A program made the position numbers and the translations under genes. From assembly GCA_944322815.1 (NCBI GenBank), contig CALUQB010000008.1:17935-81934 (forward strand): a DNA stretch of 64,000 nt, written 5' to 3'. Each line of letters opens with the position of its first letter. Position 1 is the first letter of the stretch. Positions 9,239 through 18,269 of this stretch are shown here, one piece after another. This DNA comes from an uncultured Bacteroidales bacterium (lineage in GTDB: Bacteria; Bacteroidota; Bacteroidia; Bacteroidales; UBA932). Under the pieces are notes generated by a model. That model was given only the letters and a program-made list of their open reading frames with translations. It was not told the DNA's origin and searched no databases.

Positions 9239-10402
9239 TCATGCATCCTGGTCATCTTCGGGGATGTTTCCCTGAAGCAGGGAGGCGAGAATATCCGATA
9301 CTCCTTTCCTTCCGTGGGTGAAATTTATCTCTCCGGTCTCTGACGGGTGTCCGAGAGGGAAATACGCGATATCCTGCAGGAGCATCTGTGAGTCCACATA
9401 GTCGTAGTCGGAATCCTGGATCTGTATCAGGACCCCCGGTATTTCGGCAAACAGGATTCTCAGGGCATCCGTTTCATTGGTCGCACGTTCGATGCCGCTG
9501 ATGTCGATGCAGATACCTGTACCGTCTCCGCAGATGGTTTTCACTGCTGTTGCCAGACCTCCGGCACCTACAGCCGTTCCTGCCATGATCACCCCGTCTT
9601 CCATCAGTTCCCTGACCACTTCGAAACAGTCTATGAAATAGTCGGGATCCTGTATCTCCGGAGCGTTGTCCCCGCTGATTCCGGCAACTCTTTCGAAAAG
9701 CGAGTCGCCTAAACGGTATTCGCAGGTATCGAACGGAATGTATATCAGCCATGAAGACGGTGATGCCAGAACTTTGTCGCTGCATTTGCATTCATCTGAA
9801 ATCCAGCAGTACCGGAGTTCCTTGCTGTCTTGCTCGTTGAAAAAGTCATAGTCGTTTTCCGTATCTTCATCCTTGATGCTGTCGACTGATATGTCCACAT
9901 TGACATCGGAAGACCCTGATGTTTTCTCGAAAGTATAGCTGTCCAGTCTGATCCCCAGGTCAAAAAGATATCCTGATGCCGCTTCCGCGGAAAAATAGAA
10001 TGCCGCCATGTTCCCGAGCGGAGCACAGTCCCATTCCCACCGCAGTCTGACCCACAGGTCTTCAAGCGTGAAGTGACCTTTTTTCCACAGGGTCGAGAGC
10101 AGTGCGGAAGCTATCTTCCGTAGTGTGCAAGAGCCTGGAGAGACAGTGGCAGGCATCATGGTCTTGTTCCTGATGCAGAGCATCTGCCCGAGGTAGTCCA
10201 GTATTTTGCCGTGATCATAGACAGCTTTCCCGGGGGCATGGTCTGCCACTTCATCCACTATGCTGTCGAAATCTGTTTCGGAAGCTTTTTTGTCACGCCT
10301 GTCGGCAGGTATGCAGTCATCAAGCATCTGTGCCGGCGTGTAATCCATCTGCACCCCGTCGATGATATAGCTGGAATACAGGGCTGATACTGAGCGTTTC
10401 AT
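9239..10402 (-). CDS. Hypothetical 387-residue acidic protein upstream of PIN-PhoH gene
   Basis: I do not recognise a family. The protein has no signal peptide or membrane segment, so it is probably cytosolic, and it is strongly acidic in the middle (about residues 165-205, rich in Asp/Ser/Glu: VDSIKDEDTENDYDFFNEQD). The first third has a helical character with TLRKIASALLSTLWKKGHFTLEDLWVRLRWEWD. The C-terminal part carries GVLIQIQDSDYDYVDSQ and a conserved-looking ETGEINFTHGRKG. The start ATG (minus strand, 10402) follows an A/T-rich region suitable for a promoter. It lies 26 bp before the PIN-PhoH gene in the same direction, suggesting a shared transcript and possibly a shared role, but nothing in the sequence defines that role. 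Confidence 0.75.
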   Translation of the reverse strand: MKRSVSALYSSYIIDGVQMDYTPAQMLDDCIPADRRDKKASETDFDSIVDEVADHAPGKAVYDHGKILDYLGQMLCIRNKTMMPATVSPGSCTLRKIASALLSTLWKKGHFTLEDLWVRLRWEWDCAPLGNMAAFYFSAEAASGYLFDLGIRLDSYTFEKTSGSSDVNVDISVDSIKDEDTENDYDFFNEQDSKELRYCWISDECKCSDKVLASPSSWLIYIPFDTCEYRLGDSLFERVAGISGDNAPEIQDPDYFIDCFEVVRELMEDGVIMAGTAVGAGGLATAVKTICGDGTGICIDISGIERATNETDALRILFAEIPGVLIQIQDSDYDYVDSQMLLQDIAYFPLGHPSETGEINFTHGRKGVSDILASLLQGNIPEDDQDA

Positions 10403-10604
10403 AAAAGTGAATTTTCGTAAAGATAAATAAAAATCGGGACTTTGGTATCAGAAATTATTGTAATTTTGCAGTGCGGCAAATGCTATCTTATGAAGTGTGT
10501 CTATCATAAAGGTGTTGGAAATCAGTCATTTCTCCATGGATTTCTTTGTAAATATTTGGAAATCCGGTAAAATCGTGTAAACACACACAAGGCTCGCGCG
10601 TTAA
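10403..10604. other. Non-coding A/T-rich stretch before the fimbrial fragment
   Basis: No gene is visible. TAATTTTG at 10460-10467 (plus strand) resembles a -7 box and has no intact gene behind it, so it may be a remnant promoter of the decayed fimbrial gene downstream. In the following frame-open stretch, a perfect 7-bp dyad TTGCCGGttCCGGCAA lies at 10652-10667. Confidence 0.4.
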
Positions 10605-10699
10605 GATACTTCAAAACATTTAATCTACAAACAATTAGCGGAATATTTCCGTTGCCGGTTCCGGCAATATCCGTTTTCCCGATCGATACTCAATCACTT

Positions 10700-11107
10700 C
10701 TGGGATGGTCAGGAGGAGGGATTTCAAGGCCTGCAAGTACCCTTTTCAGCCACCCTCATCAGCAATGCCCCCGGCTGGCTTCTGACTTCCGTGCAGGAAA
10801 TGACCGTCGAGGCCGACACCGACCATGAGCTGACGGCGGCCATGCACCAGCAGGTGCGCCAACTCACCCTCGTCATCGAGCCGACGGGCGATGCGGCGGA
10901 CAGGATAGAGAGCATAGAAGGCAGCCTGAGCGGAGCGGCAGGCACGCTGGATTTCGCCACCGGAACCTACGGAGCGACCTCCGATGTCGCCCTGCATTTC
11001 ACCAGGATAACTGAAGGCAGTGATGCCGGCAAGTGGATCGCCACCGTGCGGCTTTTAGGCATCACCGGAAACACACAGACACTGACCGTCACCACCCTCA
11101 CTTCCGT
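10700..11107 (+). pseudogene. Internal fragment of a FimB/Mfa2-like fimbrial subunit gene
   Basis: The frame is open from 10605 to a stop at 11195, but only the middle looks like a protein family. The stretch from GWLLTSVQEMTVEAD through DRIESIEGSLSGAAGTLDFATGTYG to KWIATVRLLGITG resembles the beta-sandwich of FimB/Mfa2-type fimbrial anchor subunits (surface lipoproteins of type V pili). There is no signal peptide or lipobox upstream and no second half of the domain downstream. After TLTVTTLT the frame runs into sequence that includes the folC promoter and stops inside the folC start region. I read it as a gene remnant left after deletion or recombination. A GTG at 10791 could in principle start a short product of 134 residues, but without a secretion signal it would not be functional as a fimbrial protein. 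Confidence 0.6.
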
Positions 11108-11159
11108 TTTCCGGTGTGCAGTGGATATCCCATGCAGAACAGAAGTCTGGGAAAAATCA

Positions 11160-11167
11160 TATATTTG
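11160..11167 (+). promoter_or_regulatory. -7 promoter box of folC
   Basis: TATATTTG is an exact match to the Bacteroidetes TAnnTTTG element, 24 bases before the ATG at 11192. It lies within the tail of the fimbrial fragment frame, which supports a folC start downstream of it rather than at the earlier in-frame codons. Confidence 0.65.
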
Positions 11168-11191
11168 TGCGACAGTAAAGATTTGCACGAA

Positions 11192-12646
11192 ATGATGGAC
11201 GAATACTCCGATGCGGCATACGATGCCATGATAGAAAAACTTTTTGTCCGTTTCCCGTCATTCCAGAAAGTAGGGGGACAGGCATACAAGCCGGGAATAG
11301 ACCACATGGTCTTCTTCGATCAGCTGGCCGGCCACCCTCACAGGAAATACGCCGCGGTACACATTGCCGGAACGAACGGGAAAGGCTCAGTGTCGAACAT
11401 GCTTGCCTCAGCCCTGGCAGCCTCAGGGCTCAGGACAGGCCTGTACACCTCTCCCCACATCCATGATTTCCGTGAAAGGATGCGTCTTCTCGACGGGAGG
11501 ACAGGGGCGGAACGGCCTGAATACATTACGAAAGAAGAGGTCTGGGATTTCATCCGGAAATGGCACAGTACATTCGACCACCTGGATCTTTCCTTCTTCG
11601 AAATCACCACCATGATGGCTTTCGACTGGTTCGCCGCGCGTGAAGTGGATGTCGCTGTCATTGAGACAGGTCTGGGAGGCCGGTTCGACAGCACGAACAT
11701 CATCTCGCCGGTTCTGGGCATCATCACGAACATCGGCCTGGACCACTGCGACATGCTCGGAAATACCTTGCCTGAAATAGCTTTTGAAAAAGCCGGGATC
11801 ATCAAGCCGAAAACTCCGGTCGTGGTGGGTGAATCCGACACTGAAACCGATCCTGTTTTCGAACGCAAGGTCCTGTACACGAATCTTCCGGAACCAGACT
11901 ATATGGGAGACCGGCAGAAAATCATGTCCCTGCTGACGTTTGCAGACCGTACGGTGCCGACCCTGTGGCCGCAGAAAGACATCCTGCTGAAGAACATGGA
12001 TCTGCAGGGAAGTTACCAGGCGAAAAACCTCAGGACCGTACTCGCGGCTCTCGATATCCTCGCTTCGGACGACCTGACCGCTGCCCATCCCTTGTTTTCC
12101 GGACTTTCACGCCTCTGGCATCATGCCGATGGCTCTTTTTCAGATGGCCTTCCGGCCAATGCCATTGTCTCAGCCATAGAGCATACCGCTTCTCGCATGG
12201 ATTTTCACGGACGATGGGAAAAAATCTGCAGTGATCCTCTCGCTATCGCTGACATAGGCCACAATGCCCATGGCCTGAAATATAATTTTGCCCAGCTCGA
12301 ACAATACATCGCAGACGGAGTCTGCACTGACCTCATCATAATATACGGAGTGGCTGCTGACAAGGATGTCGAAGCCATATTTCCACTGATGCCGGAAAAA
12401 GCCGGATATATCTTCACCAATGCCTCCGGAAAACGGGCCATGCCTGCCGCTACCCTGCTGGAACGATATTTGACATTCTGTACCGGCTCCGGACGTAAAC
12501 CTTCTCCGGCCACTGCATGCGACAGCGTGGAAGAGGCTGTGAACATGGCTTTTCAAAGAGCGGCGGATATCAGGAAAGATTCTCCTGATGCCGTGCCGTT
12601 GATTTATATCGGCGGAAGCACCTATGTCGTGGCGGAGATCCGATAA
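11192..12646 (+). CDS. folC: Bifunctional folylpolyglutamate synthase / dihydrofolate synthase
   Basis: A 484-residue cytosolic Mur-ligase-fold enzyme that adds glutamate to dihydropteroate and to reduced folates using ATP. The P-loop HIAGTNGKGSVSNMLASAL (about residues 56-74), the VIETGLGGRFDSTN metal/folate block, ITNIGLDHCDMLGNT and EKAGIIK are all intact. The C-terminal domain has IADIGHNAHGLK and IIYGVAADKD. The open frame extends upstream to 11033, but the added residues are His/Arg-rich non-family sequence and the -7 box at 11160 argues for the tandem ATGs at 11192/11195. The A2M-like gene starts 28 bp after its stop, so the two may share a transcript. Confidence 0.94.
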   Translation: MMDEYSDAAYDAMIEKLFVRFPSFQKVGGQAYKPGIDHMVFFDQLAGHPHRKYAAVHIAGTNGKGSVSNMLASALAASGLRTGLYTSPHIHDFRERMRLLDGRTGAERPEYITKEEVWDFIRKWHSTFDHLDLSFFEITTMMAFDWFAAREVDVAVIETGLGGRFDSTNIISPVLGIITNIGLDHCDMLGNTLPEIAFEKAGIIKPKTPVVVGESDTETDPVFERKVLYTNLPEPDYMGDRQKIMSLLTFADRTVPTLWPQKDILLKNMDLQGSYQAKNLRTVLAALDILASDDLTAAHPLFSGLSRLWHHADGSFSDGLPANAIVSAIEHTASRMDFHGRWEKICSDPLAIADIGHNAHGLKYNFAQLEQYIADGVCTDLIIIYGVAADKDVEAIFPLMPEKAGYIFTNASGKRAMPAATLLERYLTFCTGSGRKPSPATACDSVEEAVNMAFQRAADIRKDSPDAVPLIYIGGSTYVVAEIR

Positions 12647-12674
12647 ACATAAAGGAAATCCGATAAACGTAATT

Positions 12675-15600
12675 ATGATTATGCGAAAAATGAAGATGTT
12701 TTCCAAATTCGCTGGCATGACGGCAATGGCAGTATCCCTGCTGCTTTCAGTCAGCCTGTCAGCCATGACTGACAAGCATGATCCGGAAGGACATGTGCTC
12801 GTCAGAGAATGGAAAAAGTATTCGGATGCGGTCAGCAAGGATCTTCCGCAGTCTCGTGCGGATATTCTCGAAGACATCATGGACAAGGCGGAATCTCGTC
12901 GTCTGACCTGGGATTTCTACGATGCGGTGAGAAAGTACTACGGTACAGTCAGATCGTACGACTGGAAAAAGGCGCAGACATTGGACGAAGTCCTGAAAGA
13001 AAGGGTGCTGGAATACGGCAGCCCGGTATTGGTCTGGAATTTTGCCGAAGTCTGGCCGCTTTATACGGACAGGGCTGATGTCACGGACATTGCAGCGATG
13101 AAAGAGCTGCTTCAGGAAAGAAATTGTCCGTTTTACGGTCAGGACAGGTATATCGGGAACGGCCGGATTCCGGAGTATATTGCCGCCAATATCGGCAACG
13201 ATTACGAATACCTCCTGTGGTCGGCGCTGATGTACGGATATTATTCGGAACCTCTGTCCGTCGGGGAAGGCTCTGCGGCTTTCGATACGGCGGCTGACAT
13301 TCTGGAAAAGCATCTCGGGGGCCGGTATCCTGAGGCTGCGTATCTGGAATTTCTTAGGATGATGCGTATTCCGGAGGATTCTGCAGGACGGAAAAAGTCC
13401 GCGTTGGAAGCTTTCGTGGCAGAATATCAGGAATATGCGGTCAGATTTTTCGCACAACAGGAGCTGCTGCGTATGGAGTCGGACAGTCTGAGGTCTTCCG
13501 GAAGTGCGGTTTCCGATGATTATTCGGCACTGAGAGAAAAGTGCGAGGCTTTCATGAAAGCCGTGAAATCGGAGAAGGGAAGCGAGTCTGAACTTGTGAA
13601 ATCATGTACATATCCGTCCCGGCTGGTGGAGGAAATGGATTTCAGCAGGATAAAGGGTGAGATAGCCGAAAATACGGATACGTTGCGGGTCATCCTGCAG
13701 AATCTCGACAAGGCTGAGGTGAAAGTGCAGGCGGAAGACAGCACGTATGTTCTGGAAACGGTTCTCGAAAATGCCGCCGGAAGCTATTTTCTTCCGGATA
13801 CTCTGTGCATCGTCCTTCCGGAGACAGATGACGGAAGATATCGGGTGACATGTATCGGCGGAGACAGGAAGGCTTCTTTCAATTATGACAGATACACTCT
13901 TTCCATGGCCTGGCAGAAGCAGAAGGACGGCTATGCCTTGTATCTTGCAGATTTCAAGACCGGACGGCCTGTGAAAAAGGCGGATGTGGCCGTGTATTAT
14001 CGTGACAGTCTGGTCAGGACTATCCCGAATATGGAGTTCGACGGCTTCACTCTCGTGGATATGGATTTTCCGGAAGAAAACGGCCGTTATTATCTGCAGT
14101 GCAGCTGCACGGATGACGGAGGCCTGGTCAGGAAAACTGAAAAATACCACATAGGTACATACGGATATGCCGGATCACGGGTTCCTGAAGGTCCGTCTGC
14201 CCTGTTGTACAAGAACATGGCTGCTTTCCACCCCGGTGATACGCTGAAATTCAAGGCAGTGCTGTTCGAGACGTATCGTGACAGTTCTTCCGGACATTCC
14301 GTGGCGGGCTATCGTGTCCTGACAGGAAAAGAGCCTGTAGTCGCGGAACTTCTGGACCCGTTGCGCAATACAGTGGTTGCGGATACTCTGTATGCCAACG
14401 ATTTCGGGTCGGTTTCAGGATGGTTCCGGCTGCCTGTCGACAGGATGAACGGCTGGTACACACTCAGTGTCAAGTCGGAAGGACAGACTCTGGCAAGCGA
14501 TGCCCTGTCAGTCGATGATTTCGTCCTGCCTACGTTTTCCGTATCGTTCGATCCTGTCGGTGAGATATATTTCCCGGGTGATTCGGTCACGGTCAAGGGG
14601 CGTATCGAAAGCTATGCCGGCGTTTCCCTCGCTGCCGCCAGGACCACCTGCAGCGTCAGCCTGTGGAATGAAAAGATACAGGAAAACGGGCTGGAAATAG
14701 CCGAAGACGGGACATTCTCCGTTACTTTCAAGACACAAGGCCCGAAAAACGGGGGAGAGTATTTCCATTACAATATCGACGTCACGGTGACTGAGGCTAC
14801 AGGTGAGTCTCATGTTTTCAGCAAGGGGCTGGCAGTGCATGATTTCTCGTTCGGTGCAGAGGTGGAAAATGAGGCTGGAATGTCTGTTTCCGTACCGGAC
14901 GATGCGGTAATGGATGCGGAAGCCGATTCGGCCGATGTTTATGAGATCAAGGCATTGGAAGGCGATTTCGCCGTACTTTCTTTTATCCTGAGAAATGCGT
15001 CTTACGAAGAAGTGCCTGGCAGGGACATAACATATACGGTGTACAGGGAAGGCGTACTGGTCCACTCTGGCGAGGCAAAGTCCGGAGAAAAGGTGTGGAT
15101 AGACCTTTCTTCCTGGCCGTCAGGGATTTTCAGGCTCAAGGCTGTAGTCAGTGTGGACGGAAGGGAAAAGACCTGCGTCTGCGATCTGGTCAAGACTTCT
15201 GAAAACGATACGTCATTGGCCGGCAATTTCCGGCATTTCATCAAGGTGTTGCCTGCCGGAGACATCTGTGTGCAGTTCGGAGCTTCTGCCGGTCCGGTAT
15301 GGGCCGCGGTACAGCTTTTCGGAGACCGCAATACCTGTCTTCTTTCCGATATGCTGTATCTGGATGGTAAAAGCGGCCGCGACGGTTCGTTGAGGCTTCT
15401 GGAATATGATTTCAAGGACGGATATCCTGATGTCGTGCAGATGAAGATCACATATTTCAGGGATGGAAGCATTTTCCGTTTCGACCATGATTTCAAGCGC
15501 CAGGCTTCGGATCTGATGCTTCCTCTGACATTTTCGAGATTCACGGACAAGTCCATACCGGGAGCAGTGTGCCGCTACGAAATCCGGACTCTGCCTGGAG

Positions 15601-18113
15601 TGGAATGCGCCGTGTCCGTATTCGACATGACCACGGAGACTGTCAGCATGAACTGGTGGAACAGGTTCGAGCCTTATTTCCTGTATCCGTCAGTTCAGAG
15701 TTCCTATGTCACAGGCGGCAAACATGGTTATGGAAGCTCGTCAGGGTATCATTATTACGGAAACGGTGCTGTCCCGTTCCAGCTGGCGGAGGCGGCACCG
15801 CGTTTTGCTGCATCTTCTGCGGTGGAGGATGCGGAGTCGGCATTGACGAATTCAGTCATGAAGAAAGATGTTCTGACCAGGTCTCAGGCAGACGGAGTGT
15901 CAGGAGTACAGTCCGTGACTGTCAGGGACGATTTTTCGGAAACGCTGGCTTTTTATCCGTTCCTCCGTTCCGATGAAGACGGTAAGATATCGTTCGAATT
16001 TACGGCAGGGGACAAGCTTTCGACATATTATGTGTCGGTATTCGCCCATGACCGGTCGATGAACAACAATGCTCTCCGCAGGAAGATGCAGATAAGCCTG
16101 CCGGTGACTGTATCGGTGGCGCAGCCGGCCTATCTGTTTTCCGGAGACAGGTACGACATGCAGGTGGCTCTTTCTAATGTTTCCGGGGAGGACTCGGAAG
16201 GTATGCTGTCTCTATACCTGTACGACGGGACCGACTATGTGGAAGCCATGCCGTTCCTTGTGAAAAGCCGTCCTGTAAAGGTCAGTGCAGGTTCGGCAGT
16301 TTCGGCTGGATTTTCACTGGATATCCCTGCCGGTATCGACACCCTGGGGATGAAAGTCATATATCAGGCCCATTCCGTGACTTCGGCTGAAACCGGGAAA
16401 CTCATGCCCGGAGCTTCCGACGGACTTTTCGTGGCCGTACCGGTCCGTGCTCCGGAACAGATTCTGTATGAATCGCATTCCGCCCTTCTGCTGCATGGCA
16501 TGTCAAGGGATTCCCTGTACCGGGCACTGCAGTCGGAATTCGTGAATGTTTCAGGATACGGCGCTGTTTCGGAAGAGATTTCCATCCTTGACATGCTTCG
16601 GGAATCCATACCGGGACATGTCGTACCGGAATCTCCGGATGTGATATCGGCGATGAGTGCTTGTCTGGCTTCATATCTGGCATCTGCACTCGAAGTCAGA
16701 TCCGGCAGCGGCAGTGATATGTCTGCTGCAGTTTCCGGATCATCCGGAGCGGAGGAGTTGGCCGGACAGGTGCTTTCATACCAGAATGCCGGCGGCGGAT
16801 TCGCATGGCTGAAAGGAGGACAGTCTTCGCCTCTGGTCACGGCCGTCGTGCTTGAGTATATTTCCATATTGGAGGATAAAGGTCTTCTGGTAGAGGATTC
16901 TCCGCTGACGGTTGCCGCTGAACGGGCTGTGGCTTATCTGGACGCTTCGTACTTCGCCGGAGACAAGTCGTGGAGCAGCCTGTCGCTTCCGCAGTACCTT
17001 TTCATCCGTTCGCTCTACAATGACCTGCCCCTGACTGACGGACCAGACCGCATGACGCTGAAATCTTTCCGGAAGTCGGTCAGAAACTATCTCCTCGACA
17101 GGAAACCCGATGCTCCGGGATATATTCTTTACAAGGCCCGTCGGGCAATGACGTTGTTGAATTTCCTTTCCGGTTCCGATTCCGGCATGACTTTCCTGAA
17201 GTCAGCCAATGTCAGAGCCAATGCCGGCTTCATCTCGTCTCTTGACCGCTATATGGCATCCCTGAAAGAATATGCGGTGGATCACAGGTCCGGCGGACAA
17301 TATTTTCCCAATGCTGTCATGCCTTTCAGAGGGCTGCTGGAGAGCGAACTCTATGCGCATTCGGTACTTTGCAGACTGATGTCCCGGTATGCGGAATATG
17401 CCGGAGATGAGGAGGCTTCCCGAATCGCCGATGGAGTCCGGCTATGGATCATGGTCCAGAAGGAGACGCAGGAGTGGGATGATGATCCTGCATATCTTCT
17501 GGCTCTGGATGCAGTCATGGACGGTTCTTCCGGACTTCTGGATTCCAGGGTGCTGGTCCTGACACGGAAGTATATGAAACCGTTCGGTGAGATCAGGGCG
17601 GCAGGCAACGATGTTTCTGTCAGATGCCGTTATCTGGTGGAGGATGCTTCTGCTTCCGGGGTTTCTTCGGGAAGTGCTTCATCTGCAGTGGCAGAGTATC
17701 CGAGCTACAGGGAGATGGCAGAAGGGGAGGTGCTCAGGATCGGGGAGAGGATTCTGGCGGTTTATGAGATATGGAGTGCGGAAAACCGGAGTTATGTGCG
17801 TCTTTCCGCTCCGCGACCTGCTTCGCTGAGGCCGGAAAACCAATTGTCAGGCATGTATCGTGTGCCGGTGAGGTCGCGGACGCGGGCCGGAGTTCCGGCA
17901 GCGGCATTTCCGTATTCGTACAGGGAGGTGAAGCAGGATTGTTGCAGATGGTTCCTGGAGGTGCTGCCTGAAGAGAAGACTGTCCTGACTGAGGTGCTGA
18001 CTGTCACTCAGGCCGGTGTATTTTCCAGTCCTGTGGCCGAGGTCGAATGCTTGTATGCTCCGCACTATCGTGCCAATGACGGTAGTCTGCCGCAGTTTGT
18101 GTCTGAAAAATAA
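12675..18113 (+). CDS. Large alpha-2-macroglobulin-like secreted protein
   Basis: About 1812 residues with an N-terminal signal peptide (MRKMKMFSKFAGMTAMAVSL then LLSVSLSA). The architecture matches bacterial A2M-like proteins of Bacteroidetes: an alpha-helical N-terminal region (to about 330); macroglobulin domains including an MG2 region with PGDTLKFKAVLFET and DDFVLPTFSVSFDP (about 520-680); an A2M core block FYPFLRSDEDGKISFEFTAGDKLSTYYVSVFAHDRS, which is given here only as positions about 1095-1130; and a terpenoid-cyclase-like helical domain with GGFAWLKGGQSSPLVTAVV (about 1380). No CxEQ thioester motif is visible, so it would trap proteases without covalent capture, or act in another way. 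An earlier TTG at 12624 overlaps folC and is rejected. The gene ends facing purC, with two hairpins between them. Confidence 0.85.
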   Translation: MIMRKMKMFSKFAGMTAMAVSLLLSVSLSAMTDKHDPEGHVLVREWKKYSDAVSKDLPQSRADILEDIMDKAESRRLTWDFYDAVRKYYGTVRSYDWKKAQTLDEVLKERVLEYGSPVLVWNFAEVWPLYTDRADVTDIAAMKELLQERNCPFYGQDRYIGNGRIPEYIAANIGNDYEYLLWSALMYGYYSEPLSVGEGSAAFDTAADILEKHLGGRYPEAAYLEFLRMMRIPEDSAGRKKSALEAFVAEYQEYAVRFFAQQELLRMESDSLRSSGSAVSDDYSALREKCEAFMKAVKSEKGSESELVKSCTYPSRLVEEMDFSRIKGEIAENTDTLRVILQNLDKAEVKVQAEDSTYVLETVLENAAGSYFLPDTLCIVLPETDDGRYRVTCIGGDRKASFNYDRYTLSMAWQKQKDGYALYLADFKTGRPVKKADVAVYYRDSLVRTIPNMEFDGFTLVDMDFPEENGRYYLQCSCTDDGGLVRKTEKYHIGTYGYAGSRVPEGPSALLYKNMAAFHPGDTLKFKAVLFETYRDSSSGHSVAGYRVLTGKEPVVAELLDPLRNTVVADTLYANDFGSVSGWFRLPVDRMNGWYTLSVKSEGQTLASDALSVDDFVLPTFSVSFDPVGEIYFPGDSVTVKGRIESYAGVSLAAARTTCSVSLWNEKIQENGLEIAEDGTFSVTFKTQGPKNGGEYFHYNIDVTVTEATGESHVFSKGLAVHDFSFGAEVENEAGMSVSVPDDAVMDAEADSADVYEIKALEGDFAVLSFILRNASYEEVPGRDITYTVYREGVLVHSGEAKSGEKVWIDLSSWPSGIFRLKAVVSVDGREKTCVCDLVKTSENDTSLAGNFRHFIKVLPAGDICVQFGASAGPVWAAVQLFGDRNTCLLSDMLYLDGKSGRDGSLRLLEYDFKDGYPDVVQMKITYFRDGSIFRFDHDFKRQASDLMLPLTFSRFTDKSIPGAVCRYEIRTLPGVECAVSVFDMTTETVSMNWWNRFEPYFLYPSVQSSYVTGGKHGYGSSSGYHYYGNGAVPFQLAEAAPRFAASSAVEDAESALTNSVMKKDVLTRSQADGVSGVQSVTVRDDFSETLAFYPFLRSDEDGKISFEFTAGDKLSTYYVSVFAHDRSMNNNALRRKMQISLPVTVSVAQPAYLFSGDRYDMQVALSNVSGEDSEGMLSLYLYDGTDYVEAMPFLVKSRPVKVSAGSAVSAGFSLDIPAGIDTLGMKVIYQAHSVTSAETGKLMPGASDGLFVAVPVRAPEQILYESHSALLLHGMSRDSLYRALQSEFVNVSGYGAVSEEISILDMLRESIPGHVVPESPDVISAMSACLASYLASALEVRSGSGSDMSAAVSGSSGAEELAGQVLSYQNAGGGFAWLKGGQSSPLVTAVVLEYISILEDKGLLVEDSPLTVAAERAVAYLDASYFAGDKSWSSLSLPQYLFIRSLYNDLPLTDGPDRMTLKSFRKSVRNYLLDRKPDAPGYILYKARRAMTLLNFLSGSDSGMTFLKSANVRANAGFISSLDRYMASLKEYAVDHRSGGQYFPNAVMPFRGLLESELYAHSVLCRLMSRYAEYAGDEEASRIADGVRLWIMVQKETQEWDDDPAYLLALDAVMDGSSGLLDSRVLVLTRKYMKPFGEIRAAGNDVSVRCRYLVEDASASGVSSGSASSAVAEYPSYREMAEGEVLRIGERILAVYEIWSAENRSYVRLSAPRPASLRPENQLSGMYRVPVRSRTRAGVPAAAFPYSYREVKQDCCRWFLEVLPEEKTVLTEVLTVTQAGVFSSPVAEVECLYAPHYRANDGSLPQFVSEK

Positions 18114-18130
18114 TCTGCCGTCTACACATA

Positions 18131-18232
18131 AATTACCGGACTAACAACGCTACAGGGCGAAAATGCGGTTAGTCCAAACAAGAATTACCGGACTAACGAC
18201 GTTATAGGCGAATATCGTAGTTAGTCCGGTAT
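18131..18232. repeat. Tandem pair of inverted-repeat hairpins between convergent genes
   Basis: Two units share the direct repeat AATTACCGGACTAAC followed by R-ACG at 18131 and 18183 (52-bp period), each folding back onto GTTAGTCC. Unit 1 spans 18138-18175 (GGACTAAC/GTTAGTCC). Unit 2 spans 18187-18230, with longer arms ACCGGACTAAC/GTTAGTCCGGT and a TATTTT tail. They lie between the A2M-like gene and purC and probably act as a bidirectional terminator, but the duplication is more repeat-like than usual. Confidence 0.75.
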
Positions 18233-18269
18233 TTTCAAGTGTGACTGTGCTGTTGGTCCAGCCGTTTTG

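Noticed and set aside
10791-11195. GTG-started 134-residue ORF as an intact gene
   Set aside because: It lacks signal peptide and second half of the fimbrial domain, and its end is folC upstream sequence; treated as a fragment.
18131-18232. Possible CRISPR-like repeat
   Set aside because: Only two units, each internally palindromic, with no spacer series and no cas genes; terminator/REP-like is the better reading.
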